NCBI RefSeq assembly: GCF_013374115.1
Contig: NZ_AP022673.1
Location: 3,304,501-3,368,500, forward strand
Reading direction: 5' to 3'
DNA: 64,000 bases
Origin: Sphingomonas sp. HMP9
GTDB taxonomy: Bacteria; Pseudomonadota; Alphaproteobacteria; Sphingomonadales; Sphingomonadaceae
A program made the position numbers and the translations under genes. Position 1 is the first letter of the stretch. Each line of letters begins with the position of its first letter. The notes beneath the pieces are model-generated. The model was not told where the DNA came from and did no database searches. It saw nothing but the letters and a program-made list of their open reading frames with translations. This document shows positions 27,277 through 35,291 of the stretch, one piece after another.

Positions 27277-28101
27277 ATGGTCGACAACGCTTCCAATCCG
27301 CCCGGCGAAGACGTCGAGGACCTCAAGGCCGCCGATGCGCAGGATCTGCACAAGGCCGTGCGCGAGGCTGGCGAGGATGAGCTCGATCGTCCGGTATCGG
27401 CGCTGTTCTTTTCCGGGCTTGCTGCTGGCATGGCGATCTCCAGTTCGCTGATCGCAGAGGGCGCGCTGCACCAGGCGCTGCCCGATACGCCGTGGCGGAC
27501 CATCATCGTGTCGCTCGGCTATCCGATCGGCTTCCTGGTGGTGATCCTCGGGCGGATGCAGCTGTTCACCGAGAGCACGATCAGCGCGATGCTGCCGCTG
27601 GTGACCAAGCCCTCGGGCTGGGCGCTCAAGCGTACACTGCGGCTGTGGGGCGTGGTGCTCGCCGCCAATCTGATCGGGACGGCGATCACCGGGGGTGCGA
27701 TCGCGGCGGGTGTGCTCGGCGGCAGCGAGCTGCGCGAGGCGATGATCGCGGTGTCGATGGGAATTACCGAGCTTTCCGCCTGGGCGACGTTCGTCAACGC
27801 GATCCCCGCCGGGTTCATGATCGCGATCCTCGCCTGGTCGCTGCCCAATGCGCGGCAACAGGCGTTCCCGGTGATCTTCGCGATCACGTATGTCGTCGCG
27901 ATCGGCGGGTTCAGCCATTCGATCGTCGGCTCCGGCGAGGCGTTCCTGCTGCTGTTCTCCGGCCGCACCGGCGTCTGGACGATGCTGGTCGAATTGATCC
28001 TGCCGGCGGTGCTCGGCAACTTGCTGGGCGGTGCGGGGTTGTTCGCCTTGCTTGCGCATGCACAGGTGCGCGGCGAAATGGACGGACAGGGCGAAACGTG
28101 A
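27277..28101 (+). CDS. Formate/nitrite transporter (FNT) family channel
   Basis: The protein has 274 residues and about six membrane helices. After an acidic N-terminus it reads FFSGLAAGMAISSSL, then GRMQLFTESTISAMLPL, typical of the first FNT half, and FVNAIPAGFMIAILAW and GFSHSIVGSGEAF in the second half. FNT proteins are pentameric channels for formate, nitrite, lactate or hydrosulfide across the inner membrane. This subclass, with a long charged N-terminus, is common in alphaproteobacteria and its substrate is not settled. Its stop codon shares a base with the next start (TGATG). Confidence 0.88.
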   Translation: MVDNASNPPGEDVEDLKAADAQDLHKAVREAGEDELDRPVSALFFSGLAAGMAISSSLIAEGALHQALPDTPWRTIIVSLGYPIGFLVVILGRMQLFTESTISAMLPLVTKPSGWALKRTLRLWGVVLAANLIGTAITGGAIAAGVLGGSELREAMIAVSMGITELSAWATFVNAIPAGFMIAILAWSLPNARQQAFPVIFAITYVVAIGGFSHSIVGSGEAFLLLFSGRTGVWTMLVELILPAVLGNLLGGAGLFALLAHAQVRGEMDGQGET

Positions 28102-28730
28102 TGGGCAAGACCAAGGAAGCCGCAAAAGCCGTCGAGAAGGTGGATCGCGAGGCAACGCACAAGGCGGCCGAGCACCGCGACGCGCCGCTGGTCAAGGCGA
28201 CCGGGTTCCTCGCCGAGATCGGCGACCAGCCGCAGCTTGTGGCGACGTCGATCGGCACCGTCGTGATCGGCCTGATCGCGCGCCGGCCGGACGTGATCCG
28301 CGGTGGCGTGCGGATGCTGGCGGCGCATGCGGCGGCAACCTTCGTCAAGTCGGCGATCAAGGCATCGGTCGACCGTACCCGCCCCGAAAAGGCAATCGAG
28401 GACGGCAAGGCACGGTTCGAGCCGGGCAAGAGCGACGATCACGAGCAGACGTCGTTCCCGTCGGGCCACACGGCCGGTGCGGTTGCGGTCGCGCGGGCCG
28501 CGTCGCGCGACATCCAGGGCGCGGGCGGGCCGGCCGCGTTGATCTCCGGCGCCGTCGCGGCGGCGCAACCGATCAACGGGAAGCATTATCTGTCCGATCT
28601 CGTCGTCGGTGCCGCGGTCGGCTGGATCGCCGAAGCGCTCGTCAGCGCGGTGTTCGACCGGGTGGCGCCCGTGGTCGAGACGGCGGTGACGACCAAGGCT
28701 CCCCTGCTGATCGAGCACGCCAAGGCTTGA
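28101..28730 (+). CDS. PAP2-family phosphatase
   Basis: The protein has 209 residues. The acid-phosphatase signature is complete: KASVDRTRP (motif 1), SFPSGHTAGA (motif 2) and HYLSDLVVG (motif 3). PAP2 enzymes remove phosphate from lipids such as phosphatidate or undecaprenyl diphosphate, acting at the membrane. Hydrophobic segments surround each motif. The N-terminus is charged (GKTKEAAKAVEKVDREA) and probably cytoplasmic. The ATG at 28101 overlaps the FNT stop codon by one base, so the two genes are coupled. Confidence 0.9.
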   Translation: MGKTKEAAKAVEKVDREATHKAAEHRDAPLVKATGFLAEIGDQPQLVATSIGTVVIGLIARRPDVIRGGVRMLAAHAAATFVKSAIKASVDRTRPEKAIEDGKARFEPGKSDDHEQTSFPSGHTAGAVAVARAASRDIQGAGGPAALISGAVAAAQPINGKHYLSDLVVGAAVGWIAEALVSAVFDRVAPVVETAVTTKAPLLIEHAKA

Positions 28731-28814
28731 TCCTCGTGTCCCCGCGGCAGTGTTACCTGGGGACCACAGTTATAGGCAGAATCGAATATTTGCGAGCATG
28801 CGGAAGGGGATAGC

Positions 28815-28840
28815 GGAACCGTTACGCCAGCGTGACGGTT
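28815..28840 (+). promoter_or_regulatory. Candidate EcfG (general stress sigma) promoter
   Basis: GGAAC at 28815-28819 is followed after 16 nt by CGGTT at 28836-28840, about 33 nt before the lipoprotein start codon. This resembles the GGAAC-N16-17-CGTT promoters of the alphaproteobacterial general stress sigma factor. The second element has one deviation, so the call is tentative. Confidence 0.4.
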
Positions 28841-28873
28841 GCGTCGGCATCGTAACCAGAACGGACTATCCCT

Positions 28874-29158
28874 ATGAAGAAGCTTTCCATCGCCGTCACG
28901 CTCGCCGCCATGGCCGTTTCGCTCGCAGCCTGCGGCGGCAAGGGCGACGACAAGCTCGGCAGCCAGGTCGAGAAGGCCGCGGACAACCGCGCCGACGCGC
29001 TCGAAGCCACCGCCGACAACCTCGAGGACCAGGCCAAGGCCGTTCGCAAGGACGGCGATCGCCAGTCGGACGCGATCGACGATGCCGACGTGAACGCGCA
29101 GGCGATGCCGCAAGCGCAGAAGGATGCGCTGGTCAACGGCAGCGAAAAGCTCCGCTGA
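28874..29158 (+). CDS. Small lipoprotein with charged helical body
   Basis: The protein has 94 residues. A signal peptide ends in the lipobox LAAC, with Cys20 as the lipidated residue, so it is probably anchored in a membrane facing the periplasm. The rest is a single highly charged region rich in Ala, Asp and Lys (about 25-90), with heptad-like spacing suited to a long helix (ADNRADALEATADNLEDQ). No enzyme motif is seen. Small helical lipoproteins of this form are common in Sphingomonas and of unknown role. A possible stress promoter lies upstream. Confidence 0.8.
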   Translation: MKKLSIAVTLAAMAVSLAACGGKGDDKLGSQVEKAADNRADALEATADNLEDQAKAVRKDGDRQSDAIDDADVNAQAMPQAQKDALVNGSEKLR

Positions 29159-29276
29159 TCCTCTAGGCGTACACCAGCGCCAGCGTCATGGCCGCCTTCC
29201 GGTATATATCGGGGGGCGGCTTTGACGTTGTGAAACGGACCGGCTCGACCGGCAACATGACGACGGGGACACGGCA

Positions 29277-30347
29277 ATGATCGACAGGCGTCGAGTGGAA
29301 ACGGGGGGCTTCATCACCTTCCTGGTCGCGATCACCATTGCATTGTGCCTGGTCGTGTCGTCGTTCGCGGCAGCGTTGCTGTGGAGTGCATTGGCGGCAA
29401 TCCTGTTCCAGTCGCTCTACCAGTGGCTGCTCAAGCGCTGGCCTGAGCGGCGCAATCTCGCCGCGGCGCTGACCTTGCTGATCATCTTCGTCGCGGTGAT
29501 CGTGCCGGCGCTGTTCATCGGCAGCCTGATGATCGACCAGTCCGCCTCGGTCTATGCCAAGCTGCAAAGCGGCCAGATCAACTTCGGCGCGTATTTCCAG
29601 CAGATCCATGACGCGTTGCCGAACCGGATTCAGGGTGCGCTCGACAAGGCCGGGCTCAACAGCTTCGAGCAGGCGCAGTCGCGGGTGTCGACCATCCTCG
29701 GCAACAGCGTCCGCTCGATCGCCGGCCAGGCGCTGTCGATCGGTCGCAACGCGGCGGCGTTCGTCTTGTCGTTCGGCGTCGGGCTGTACGTGACGTTCTT
29801 TCTCCTGCGCGACGGCGACAAGATCGGGCCGGCGATCCGCCGCGCGCTGCCGTTCGAGCATTCGGTGGCGGTGAAACTCGTCGACAAGTTCGTCGCTGTG
29901 GTGCGCGCGACGATCAAGGGATCGGTGATCGTCGGGCTCGTCCAGGGTGCGCTCGGGGGCCTGACCTTCTGGATCGTCGGCGTGCCGGCGGCGTTGCTCT
30001 GGGGCTTGCTGATGGCGCTCACGTCGCTGTTGCCCGCGCTCGGGCCGGCGATCGTCTGGGTGCCGGTCGCGGTGTACCTGCTGGCGACCGGTGCGATCTG
30101 GCAGGGGATTGTGGTCATTGTCTCAGGCGTGGTGGTGATCGGCCTAGCCGACAACATCCTGCGCCCGATCCTGGTCGGTCGTGATACCGGCATTCCGGAT
30201 TACATCGTGCTGGTCTCGACCTTGGGCGGCATCGAGGTCGTCGGGCTCAGCGGTATCGTCGTCGGCCCACTGGTCGCGGCGCTGTTCCTGACCGCGTGGC
30301 AGATCCTGACCGAGCAGCGTCACGCACAGCCGGACAGCGTACGCTGA
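29277..30347 (+). CDS. AI-2E family transporter (PerM/YdiK-like)
   Basis: The protein has 356 residues and about eight hydrophobic segments, with a large non-membrane region at about 80-150 (MIDQSASVYAKLQSGQINF). The C-terminal stretch LADNILRPILVGRDTGIPDY is the family hallmark. Members are inner-membrane permeases; TqsA exports autoinducer-2 while others are linked to salt or pH tolerance. No luxS gene is nearby, so quorum-signal transport should not be assumed. It ends before a bidirectional terminator shared with metK. Confidence 0.88.
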   Translation: MIDRRRVETGGFITFLVAITIALCLVVSSFAAALLWSALAAILFQSLYQWLLKRWPERRNLAAALTLLIIFVAVIVPALFIGSLMIDQSASVYAKLQSGQINFGAYFQQIHDALPNRIQGALDKAGLNSFEQAQSRVSTILGNSVRSIAGQALSIGRNAAAFVLSFGVGLYVTFFLLRDGDKIGPAIRRALPFEHSVAVKLVDKFVAVVRATIKGSVIVGLVQGALGGLTFWIVGVPAALLWGLLMALTSLLPALGPAIVWVPVAVYLLATGAIWQGIVVIVSGVVVIGLADNILRPILVGRDTGIPDYIVLVSTLGGIEVVGLSGIVVGPLVAALFLTAWQILTEQRHAQPDSVR

Positions 30348-30502
30348 GTGTCGAGCGCTCGCCTACCCCGTTCGTCCCGAGTAGCCGCTTAGCCGGGCGA
30401 AGCGCCGTATCGAAGGACCGGTCGGTGCGCGATACGCTCCTGAAGGCGCTACTCGGTTTCTACTCAGTACGAACGGAAGAGGAGCGGCGGCCGAAAGCGT
30501 AA

Positions 30503-30583
30503 CCGTTCTCCTGCGAATGCAGGAGCCCAGGGCCAAGTTCGTCGCGCTCCGTTACCCTGGACTCCTGCGTTCGCAGGAGAACG
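30503..30583. repeat. Family C palindromic element, copy 1
   Basis: This 81-bp element begins with CGTTCTCCTGCGAATGCAGG and ends with CTGCGTTCGCAGGAGAACG, an inverted repeat around a core with CCGTTACCCTGG. Copy 2 is at 45264-45343. It lies in the 320-bp gap between the AI-2E-type gene and metK. The rest of that gap has no gene apart from the terminator at 30605. Confidence 0.85.
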
Positions 30584-30604
30584 AAACCTCGGCAGGGCCC
30601 ACAA

Positions 30605-30644
30605 AAAAAAGCCTCCCGCGGACCAGTCCGCGGGAGGCTTTTTT
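30605..30644. terminator. Strong bidirectional intrinsic terminator
   Basis: GCCTCCCGCGGAC (30611-30623) pairs perfectly with GTCCGCGGGAGGC (30626-30638). A T6 tract follows at 30639-30644 and an A-tract precedes at 30603-30610. It can therefore end transcription of both the AI-2E-type gene (+) and metK (-). Confidence 0.92.
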
Positions 30645-30667
30645 CGTAACCCCAAAGGGCGTCGCTA

Positions 30668-31885
30668 TCAGGCGACGGCAGCCTTCAGCGCGTCCACCAG
30701 ATCGGTCTTCTCCCAGGTGAACATGTCACCTTCGGGCTCACGACCGAAATGCCCATAGGCTGCGGTCTTCTTGTAGATCGGCGCGTTGAGCTTCAGATGC
30801 TCGCGAATGCCCTTCGGCGTCAGGCGCACGAGCTTCGGCAGGACCGCCTCGAGCTTAGCCTCTTCCACGGTACCGGTGCCGTGCGTGTCGACATAGACCG
30901 ACAGCGGCTCGGCAATCCCGATCGCATAGCTCAGCTGGATCGTGCAGCGACGCGCAAGCCCGGCAGCAACGACGTTCTTCGCCAGATAGCGCGCGACATA
31001 CGCGGCCGAGCGATCGACCTTCGTCGGATCCTTGCCCGAGAACGCACCGCCGCCATGCGGAGCCGCGCCGCCGTACGTGTCGACGATGATCTTGCGACCC
31101 GTGACGCCTGCGTCGCCGTCAGGGCCACCGATCTCGAACTGGCCGGTCGGATTGATGTAGATCGCGGTCTCGTCGGTGATAAAGCCGTCGGGCAGCACGT
31201 CCTTGAACACGCCCATGACATAGTCACGCAGTACCGCGTATTTTGCGGGATCGGCGTTGTCGCCTTTCTCGCAATAGCCCGGTGCGTGCTGCGTCGAGAC
31301 GACGAGTGCGGTCGCGCCGACCGGCACTTCGTTCTCGTACGACAGCGTCACCTGGCTCTTGGCGTCGGGCTCGAGGAACGGCGCTGTCCCTGAGTGGCGA
31401 TCTTCGGCCATCCTGGCGAGGATCTTGTGGCTGTAATACAGCGTCGCAGGCATCAGGCCGGGGGTCTCGTCGGTGGCGTAACCGAACATGATGCCCTGGT
31501 CGCCGGCGCCTTCGTCCTTGTTGCCGCTCTCGTCGACGCCCATCGCTATGTGCGCGGACTGGCCGTGGAGGTTGTTCTCGAAGCGGAACGTCTCCCAGTG
31601 GAAGCCCGACTGCGCGTAGCCGATTTCCTTGACGGTGTTGCGGACGGCCGCCTCGATCTCTTCCAGCACGCCGTCGGCCCACTGGTCGTTCTCGTAGATG
31701 CCCTTGCCGCGGATCTCACCGGCTAGGACGACGAGCTGCGTGGTCGTCAGCGTCTCGCAGGCGATGCGTGCCTCGGGATCCTTGGCAAGGAACAGATCGA
31801 CGATCGTATCGCTGATCTGGTCGGCGACCTTGTCGGGATGGCCTTCGGAGACCGATTCGGAAGTGAAGAGGAAAGATTTGCGCAT
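30668..31885 (-). CDS. metK: S-adenosylmethionine synthetase
   Basis: The protein has 405 residues from the ATG at 31885, the usual length; an in-frame upstream extension has no family match. It makes SAM from methionine and ATP as a cytoplasmic tetramer. The ATP/methionine motif [12 protein letters not shown], the hexapeptide [12 protein letters not shown] and the glycine-rich [16 protein letters not shown] loop are all present. It lies 58 nt after lnt on the same strand. A palindrome fills most of that gap and is the likely control site. The gene ends at the strong terminator at 30605-30644. Confidence 0.98.
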   Translation of the reverse strand: MRKSFLFTSESVSEGHPDKVADQISDTIVDLFLAKDPEARIACETLTTTQLVVLAGEIRGKGIYENDQWADGVLEEIEAAVRNTVKEIGYAQSGFHWETFRFENNLHGQSAHIAMGVDESGNKDEGAGDQGIMFGYATDETPGLMPATLYYSHKILARMAEDRHSGTAPFLEPDAKSQVTLSYENEVPVGATALVVSTQHAPGYCEKGDNADPAKYAVLRDYVMGVFKDVLPDGFITDETAIYINPTGQFEIGGPDGDAGVTGRKIIVDTYGGAAPHGGGAFSGKDPTKVDRSAAYVARYLAKNVVAAGLARRCTIQLSYAIGIAEPLSVYVDTHGTGTVEEAKLEAVLPKLVRLTPKGIREHLKLNAPIYKKTAAYGHFGREPEGDMFTWEKTDLVDALKAAVA

Positions 31886-31916
31886 GCGGGCCTCTTTGCC
31901 ATGCTCTGGAGCGAGC

Positions 31917-31942
31917 GTCATATAAGGAAAGCTTTATATGAC
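31917..31942. promoter_or_regulatory. Palindrome upstream of metK, candidate operator
   Basis: GTCATATAA (31917-31925) and TTATATGAC (31934-31942) are perfect 9-bp inverted arms around an 8-bp spacer. The site starts one base after the lnt stop codon and ends 31 nt before the metK ATG. It is AT-rich in a GC-rich region and contains a TATA-like core. The best guess is an operator for a methionine/SAM-cycle repressor such as the ArsR-family SahR/SamR proteins; this is inference. Confidence 0.6.
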
Positions 31943-31943
31943 C

Positions 31944-33488
31944 CTAGCGCTGGCGACGGCGCAGGGCAACCGCGGTGATGAGCATCAGCGCGGCGACGAT
32001 CGCCGCCATCGCGTTACCGACGCGCGAGAACAGCGTGGGGGGCAGGGCAGTCGGCATCGGTCGCTCGATCGCGCCGGCCGTCTCGTGCGGGACGGTCGCG
32101 ATGAGGCGGCCGTCCGCGGCGATGATCGCCGAGATACCGGTCGGCGTCGCGCGAAGGATCGGCAAACCCTCCTCGATCGCGCGCATCCGGGCCTGGGCGA
32201 GATGCTGCGGCGGACCCCATTTTCCGAACCACGCATCGTTCGAGGGATTGAACAGGATGCGAGGGCGGTGCGCGCGGTCGACGACCTCGCCTGAGAAGAT
32301 GATCTCGTAGCAGATCTGCATCCCGATCGAACCGAAGCCGGGTAGCGTCAGGTTCGCCGGGCCCTTGCCCGAGGTGAAGTCGATGTCGCCGGGGACGAGC
32401 CGCGCCAAGCCGAGCGGCCTCAACAGCCAAGGCATCGGCAGATATTCGCCGTACGGCACGAGGTGTGCCTTGTCGTACCGCCCCCGCAGCCGCGCCTGAG
32501 CGTCCAGCGCGAAGACCGAGTTGGCGGCACCGGAAATCTGATCCCTGGCGTTGAACTCCAGCGCGGTGCCGCCGATCAGCAGCATATCCCGGGGCCCCAG
32601 CAGCCGCGCCATCCGGCGGCGAAGGTAGAGGGGACTCGACCAGCCATAGGCGTAGAACGGATAGCCGTCCTCGACATAGTCGCGCACGACGCCCTCAGGC
32701 CAGACGACGAGGCGCGGGGGCGCGCCGGCCCTGCGATCATCGGCGCCGGAGAGCTTTTCGAGCGCGGAAAGGACACGCTCTCCGTCGGTTTCGCTACGGT
32801 CTTCCTGGCCGATGTCGGGCTGGACCACGCGAACCAGCGGTGTGCCGGGGGCAGGCGGCGGCGCGTTGGTCCACAGCGCGGATAGCGCCGCGAGGCTTAA
32901 CGCGGGCAGGACGATCGCGGGCAGCGTCCAGCGGCGCAGCGCGAGCAACGCCAGCGCCCCCGCCGCCAGCACGGTCACGCCGGACAGCGCATAGGTGCCG
33001 ATCCACGCCGATAGTCGCGCGACGCCGATCACGGGCAGCCAGACGACGCCAAGCGGATCCCACGCATAGCCAGTGAACAGCGTCGCCCGCAGCCATTCGG
33101 TGGCGATCCAGGCGGCGGCGAAGACCAGCACATAGGTCGCATCCGGGGTACCGGGTCGCCGCGCGATCCGCCACGCCAGCCCGCCCGCCAGCATCGGGAA
33201 CACCGCGAGATACAGCGCGAGCCCGACCGCGGCGAAATAGCCGAGCACCGGCGGCATCGCGTCCTGAAAGTCGAACGCGTGCTGGAACCAGTTGTTGTTC
33301 ACGGTGAAATGGCCGAGCCCGAACAGCCAGCCGCGCCAGAGTGCGATGCGCAAGGTCGGCGCATTATGGATGAGCGTCATCCACACCGCGAACGCCACGA
33401 GCGTAATCGGCCAGAGATCGAGCGGGGCGAACCCCGTCGCGGCGAGCGCGCCGAGGATGAGGCAGGCGAGAGCGGGAAAACGGGTCAC
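31944..33488 (-). CDS. lnt: Apolipoprotein N-acyltransferase
   Basis: The protein has 514 residues. The N-terminal half has six to eight membrane helices. The C-terminal nitrilase-like domain has the catalytic Glu in VVWPEG, Lys in YDKAHLVPYGEYLP and Cys in GMQICYE. The enzyme adds the third acyl chain to lipoproteins at the outer face of the inner membrane, using phospholipid as donor. The last segment (ITAVALRRRQR) is a membrane anchor with a basic end. It lies upstream of metK on the same strand; the two have no direct functional link that I know of. Confidence 0.95.
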   Translation of the reverse strand: MTRFPALACLILGALAATGFAPLDLWPITLVAFAVWMTLIHNAPTLRIALWRGWLFGLGHFTVNNNWFQHAFDFQDAMPPVLGYFAAVGLALYLAVFPMLAGGLAWRIARRPGTPDATYVLVFAAAWIATEWLRATLFTGYAWDPLGVVWLPVIGVARLSAWIGTYALSGVTVLAAGALALLALRRWTLPAIVLPALSLAALSALWTNAPPPAPGTPLVRVVQPDIGQEDRSETDGERVLSALEKLSGADDRRAGAPPRLVVWPEGVVRDYVEDGYPFYAYGWSSPLYLRRRMARLLGPRDMLLIGGTALEFNARDQISGAANSVFALDAQARLRGRYDKAHLVPYGEYLPMPWLLRPLGLARLVPGDIDFTSGKGPANLTLPGFGSIGMQICYEIIFSGEVVDRAHRPRILFNPSNDAWFGKWGPPQHLAQARMRAIEEGLPILRATPTGISAIIAADGRLIATVPHETAGAIERPMPTALPPTLFSRVGNAMAAIVAALMLITAVALRRRQR

Positions 33489-33562
33489 GCGGGCGCTATG
33501 GCGTGGCGGGGGGGAGCGGGCAATATCTTACCCTTGATCGCGCCATTGCACTCTCCCCTCAA

Positions 33563-33666
33563 CCACCCCGGCGAAGGCCGGGGCCCAGTTGGGGGACGTT
33601 GGTAACGATGCGCAATGCTCCGTTACCGCGACCTTTCCAACTGGTCCCCGGCCTCCGCCGGGGTGG
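33563..33666. repeat. Family B palindromic element, copy 1
   Basis: This element of about 104 bp has outer arms CCACCCCGGCGAAGGCCGGG and CCCGGCCTCCGCCGGGGTGG, with internal GTAACG and CCGTTAC segments. Related copies are at 35836-35941 and 52062-52165. It lies in the 343-bp space between lnt and the VOC gene, which also holds a second element at 33701; I see no gene in that space. Confidence 0.88.
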
Positions 33667-33700
33667 TGTAGGGTGGGGAAGGGCAGGTCGACCCAAGATT

Positions 33701-33753
33701 GTTTCCCCGCGAAGGCGGGGACCCACACTGGGCTCCCGCCTTCGCGGGAGAAC
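33701..33753. repeat. Family D palindromic element, short copy
   Basis: This 53-bp inverted repeat has arms TTTCCCCGCGAAGGCGGGGA and CTCCCGCCTTCGCGGGAGAA. It is a shortened relative of the elements at 36202-36279 and 41125-41205. It lies between lnt and the VOC gene. Confidence 0.7.
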
Positions 33754-33831
33754 AAGGCGGCGCGGACCGTCGATATCATGGGGAGAGGACCCCGGGTCGA
33801 CGAACCCGATCCCACGACCTATCTTCGCCCC

Positions 33832-34251
33832 ATGACCCTGCGCCCCTTCCACCTCGCCTTCCCGGTCCACGACCTGACCGCGGCCCGCACCTTCTACGGT
33901 GCGACCCTTGGCTGCCGCGAAGGCCGCTCCAGCGACCACTGGATCGACTTCGACCTGTTCGGCCACCAGATCGTCGCGCATCTGGATCCTTCGGCGAAAC
34001 CCGTCGCGGTCGAGAACGCGGTGGATGGGCACGCCGTCCCCGTGGCGCATTTCGGCGTCGTGCTGACGATGGACGACTGGACTACGCTGTCCGAACGCGT
34101 CACCGCCGCCGGCGTCAAATTCGGGATCGCCCCCTATGTCCGCTTCAAGGGCCAGCCAGGCGAGCAGGCGACGATGTTCTTTCTCGACCCCTCAGGCAAC
34201 GCGCTGGAGTTCAAGGCGTTCGCCAACGACGACATGCTTTTCGCGACTTAA
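33832..34251 (+). CDS. VOC (glyoxalase/dioxygenase fold) protein
   Basis: The protein has 139 residues from the ATG at 33832. It has two beta-alpha-beta-beta-beta halves: [19 protein letters not shown] and, later, [17 protein letters not shown]. Metal ligands of the superfamily are plausible at His in the first strand (PFHLAF) and Glu in the last (LEFKAF). VOC proteins include dioxygenases, lyases and resistance proteins; the [13 protein letters not shown] ending is common in small bacterial dioxygenase-like members. Substrate unknown. It precedes the polyhydroxyalkanoate-type gene by 9 nt. Confidence 0.85.
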   Translation: MTLRPFHLAFPVHDLTAARTFYGATLGCREGRSSDHWIDFDLFGHQIVAHLDPSAKPVAVENAVDGHAVPVAHFGVVLTMDDWTTLSERVTAAGVKFGIAPYVRFKGQPGEQATMFFLDPSGNALEFKAFANDDMLFAT

Positions 34252-34260
34252 GGACTATCC

Positions 34261-34563
34261 ATGGCCAATCCCATTACCGTCGACGTTCCCCATCAGCTCG
34301 GCAAGGCAGCAGTCCGCGCGCGGCTCGATGGCGGTATCGACAAGATCAGCGCGAGCATCCCCGGCGGCTCGGTGACAGATCACCGCTGGGACGGCGACAC
34401 GCTCCACTTCACCGTCCAGGCGATGGGCCAGACGATCGCCAGCGCGGTCACCGTGTTCGAGACCAACGTCCATGCGGTGGTCGACCTGCCCGGCATCCTC
34501 GGGCTGTTCGCCAGCAAGATTCAGGACATGATCCGCAAGGAAGCGCCCAAGCTCCTGCGCTGA
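34261..34563 (+). CDS. Polyhydroxyalkanoic acid system family protein
   Basis: The protein has 100 residues. It has the layout of the small PHA-granule-region family: VDVPHQLGKAAVRARLDGGI, then a hydrophobic beta-rich middle (DTLHFTVQAMGQTI) and VDLPGILGLFASKIQDMI. Proteins of this family are often found near polyester storage genes, but none are seen here. No signal peptide is visible. It is 9 nt downstream of the VOC gene and convergent with the heme oxygenase gene, with a hairpin between them. Confidence 0.82.
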   Translation: MANPITVDVPHQLGKAAVRARLDGGIDKISASIPGGSVTDHRWDGDTLHFTVQAMGQTIASAVTVFETNVHAVVDLPGILGLFASKIQDMIRKEAPKLLR

Positions 34564-34573
34564 CGCCACGGCA

Positions 34574-34596
34574 CCGGGGGCGGATCAGGCCCCCGG
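34574..34596. terminator. Convergent GC hairpin
   Basis: CCGGGGGC (34574-34581) pairs perfectly with GCCCCCGG (34589-34596) around a 7-nt loop that contains the heme oxygenase stop codon. It lies at the tail-to-tail junction of two genes and could end transcription from both. No clear T-tract is present. Confidence 0.5.
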
Positions 34597-35106
34597 CGCG
34601 CGCCGATAGAGTTCGAACGCAGCCTTTGCGCCGGCGACGGCCTCGGCGATCCAGGCCTCGTCCGCGGGCTGCGCGTCGATCGCCGCGAGCAACGCGCGCC
34701 ATTCGCCCGACAGATGCTTCGCGCCGAGATAGGCGGACGGCAGGCCCTGGGGCACCGATCGCGACAGCATGATCCCACCGAGCCGCGACCCCTCGACCAC
34801 GTACATCGCACCCCATCCAGCGGCCGCACTCCGTGTCACGTCGAACGTCATCGGTGTCGGCATTGCCTCGCCCAGCGCGGCGAGATCGGCGGCGAGCGCG
34901 TCGCGACGCGAGCGGACCGGGGCAAGCCCCGCGATATTATCGAGCCAAGCCTCGACCGCGGGCAGCGCCTTGGCGTGCGCAATCAGGAACGCGCGGTACT
35001 CCGCCGCGTCGCTCAGGTCATAGCGGCCGAACCCGGCGTCGACCGCGTCGTGATCGCTCGCCGTCGCCGCGCGGAGGCGGGCGACGGTCGAAAGCGTCTC
35101 GGTCAA
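34585..35106 (-). CDS. Biliverdin-producing heme oxygenase (BphO-like)
   Basis: The protein is about 173 residues. It cleaves heme to biliverdin, CO and iron. The proximal His is in ATASDHDAVDAGF near the N-terminus, and the distal-helix motif GAMYVVEGSRLGG is present. Its size fits bacterial phytochrome-linked enzymes that supply the chromophore. No phytochrome gene is in the window. No ATG start is present: TTG at 35106 overlaps the upstream stop codon (TTGA) and has GGAGGG 8 nt upstream, while GTG at 35112 is the alternative. It is the last gene of a cstA-type operon remnant. Confidence 0.85.
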   Translation of the reverse strand: MTETLSTVARLRAATASDHDAVDAGFGRYDLSDAAEYRAFLIAHAKALPAVEAWLDNIAGLAPVRSRRDALAADLAALGEAMPTPMTFDVTRSAAAGWGAMYVVEGSRLGGIMLSRSVPQGLPSAYLGAKHLSGEWRALLAAIDAQPADEAWIAEAVAGAKAAFELYRRAPGA

Positions 35107-35291
35107 CAGCACCGCCCTCCGCCCTTGCTGCCGTACCGCGCTTCCTGCCGATCGCGGAAGAACGTGCGTTCATCCATCGGCGGCTGGTCGGGATGCCGCT
35201 CCGCCATGTGCTGGCAATACGTCGTGTAGGACGGCACGCCGACCATCAGCAACGCGGTCTCGCGTGCCTTCGCGTACAGCGCGCGGATCAT
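35103..35291 (-). CDS. YbdD/YjiX-family small protein (DUF466)
   Basis: The protein has 62 residues. The motif PSYTTYCQHMAERHPDQPPM, followed by DERTFFRDRQEARYG, is diagnostic of the YbdD/YjiX family, whose genes follow cstA or btsT peptide/pyruvate transporters. In those systems the small partner is reported to be needed for transport. The ATG overlaps the old cstA stop codon (ATGA), as in an intact operon. The reading frame is also open upstream into the cstA remnant, giving a chimeric 224-codon frame from 35777. With its transporter destroyed, this gene is probably functionless here unless another cstA-like transporter exists elsewhere. Confidence 0.85.
   Translation of the reverse strand: MIRALYAKARETALLMVGVPSYTTYCQHMAERHPDQPPMDERTFFRDRQEARYGSKGGGRCC

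Noticed and set aside
31886..31944. SAM riboswitch upstream of metK
   Set aside because: The whole lnt-metK spacer is 58 nt and is mostly the palindrome. There is no room for an aptamer.
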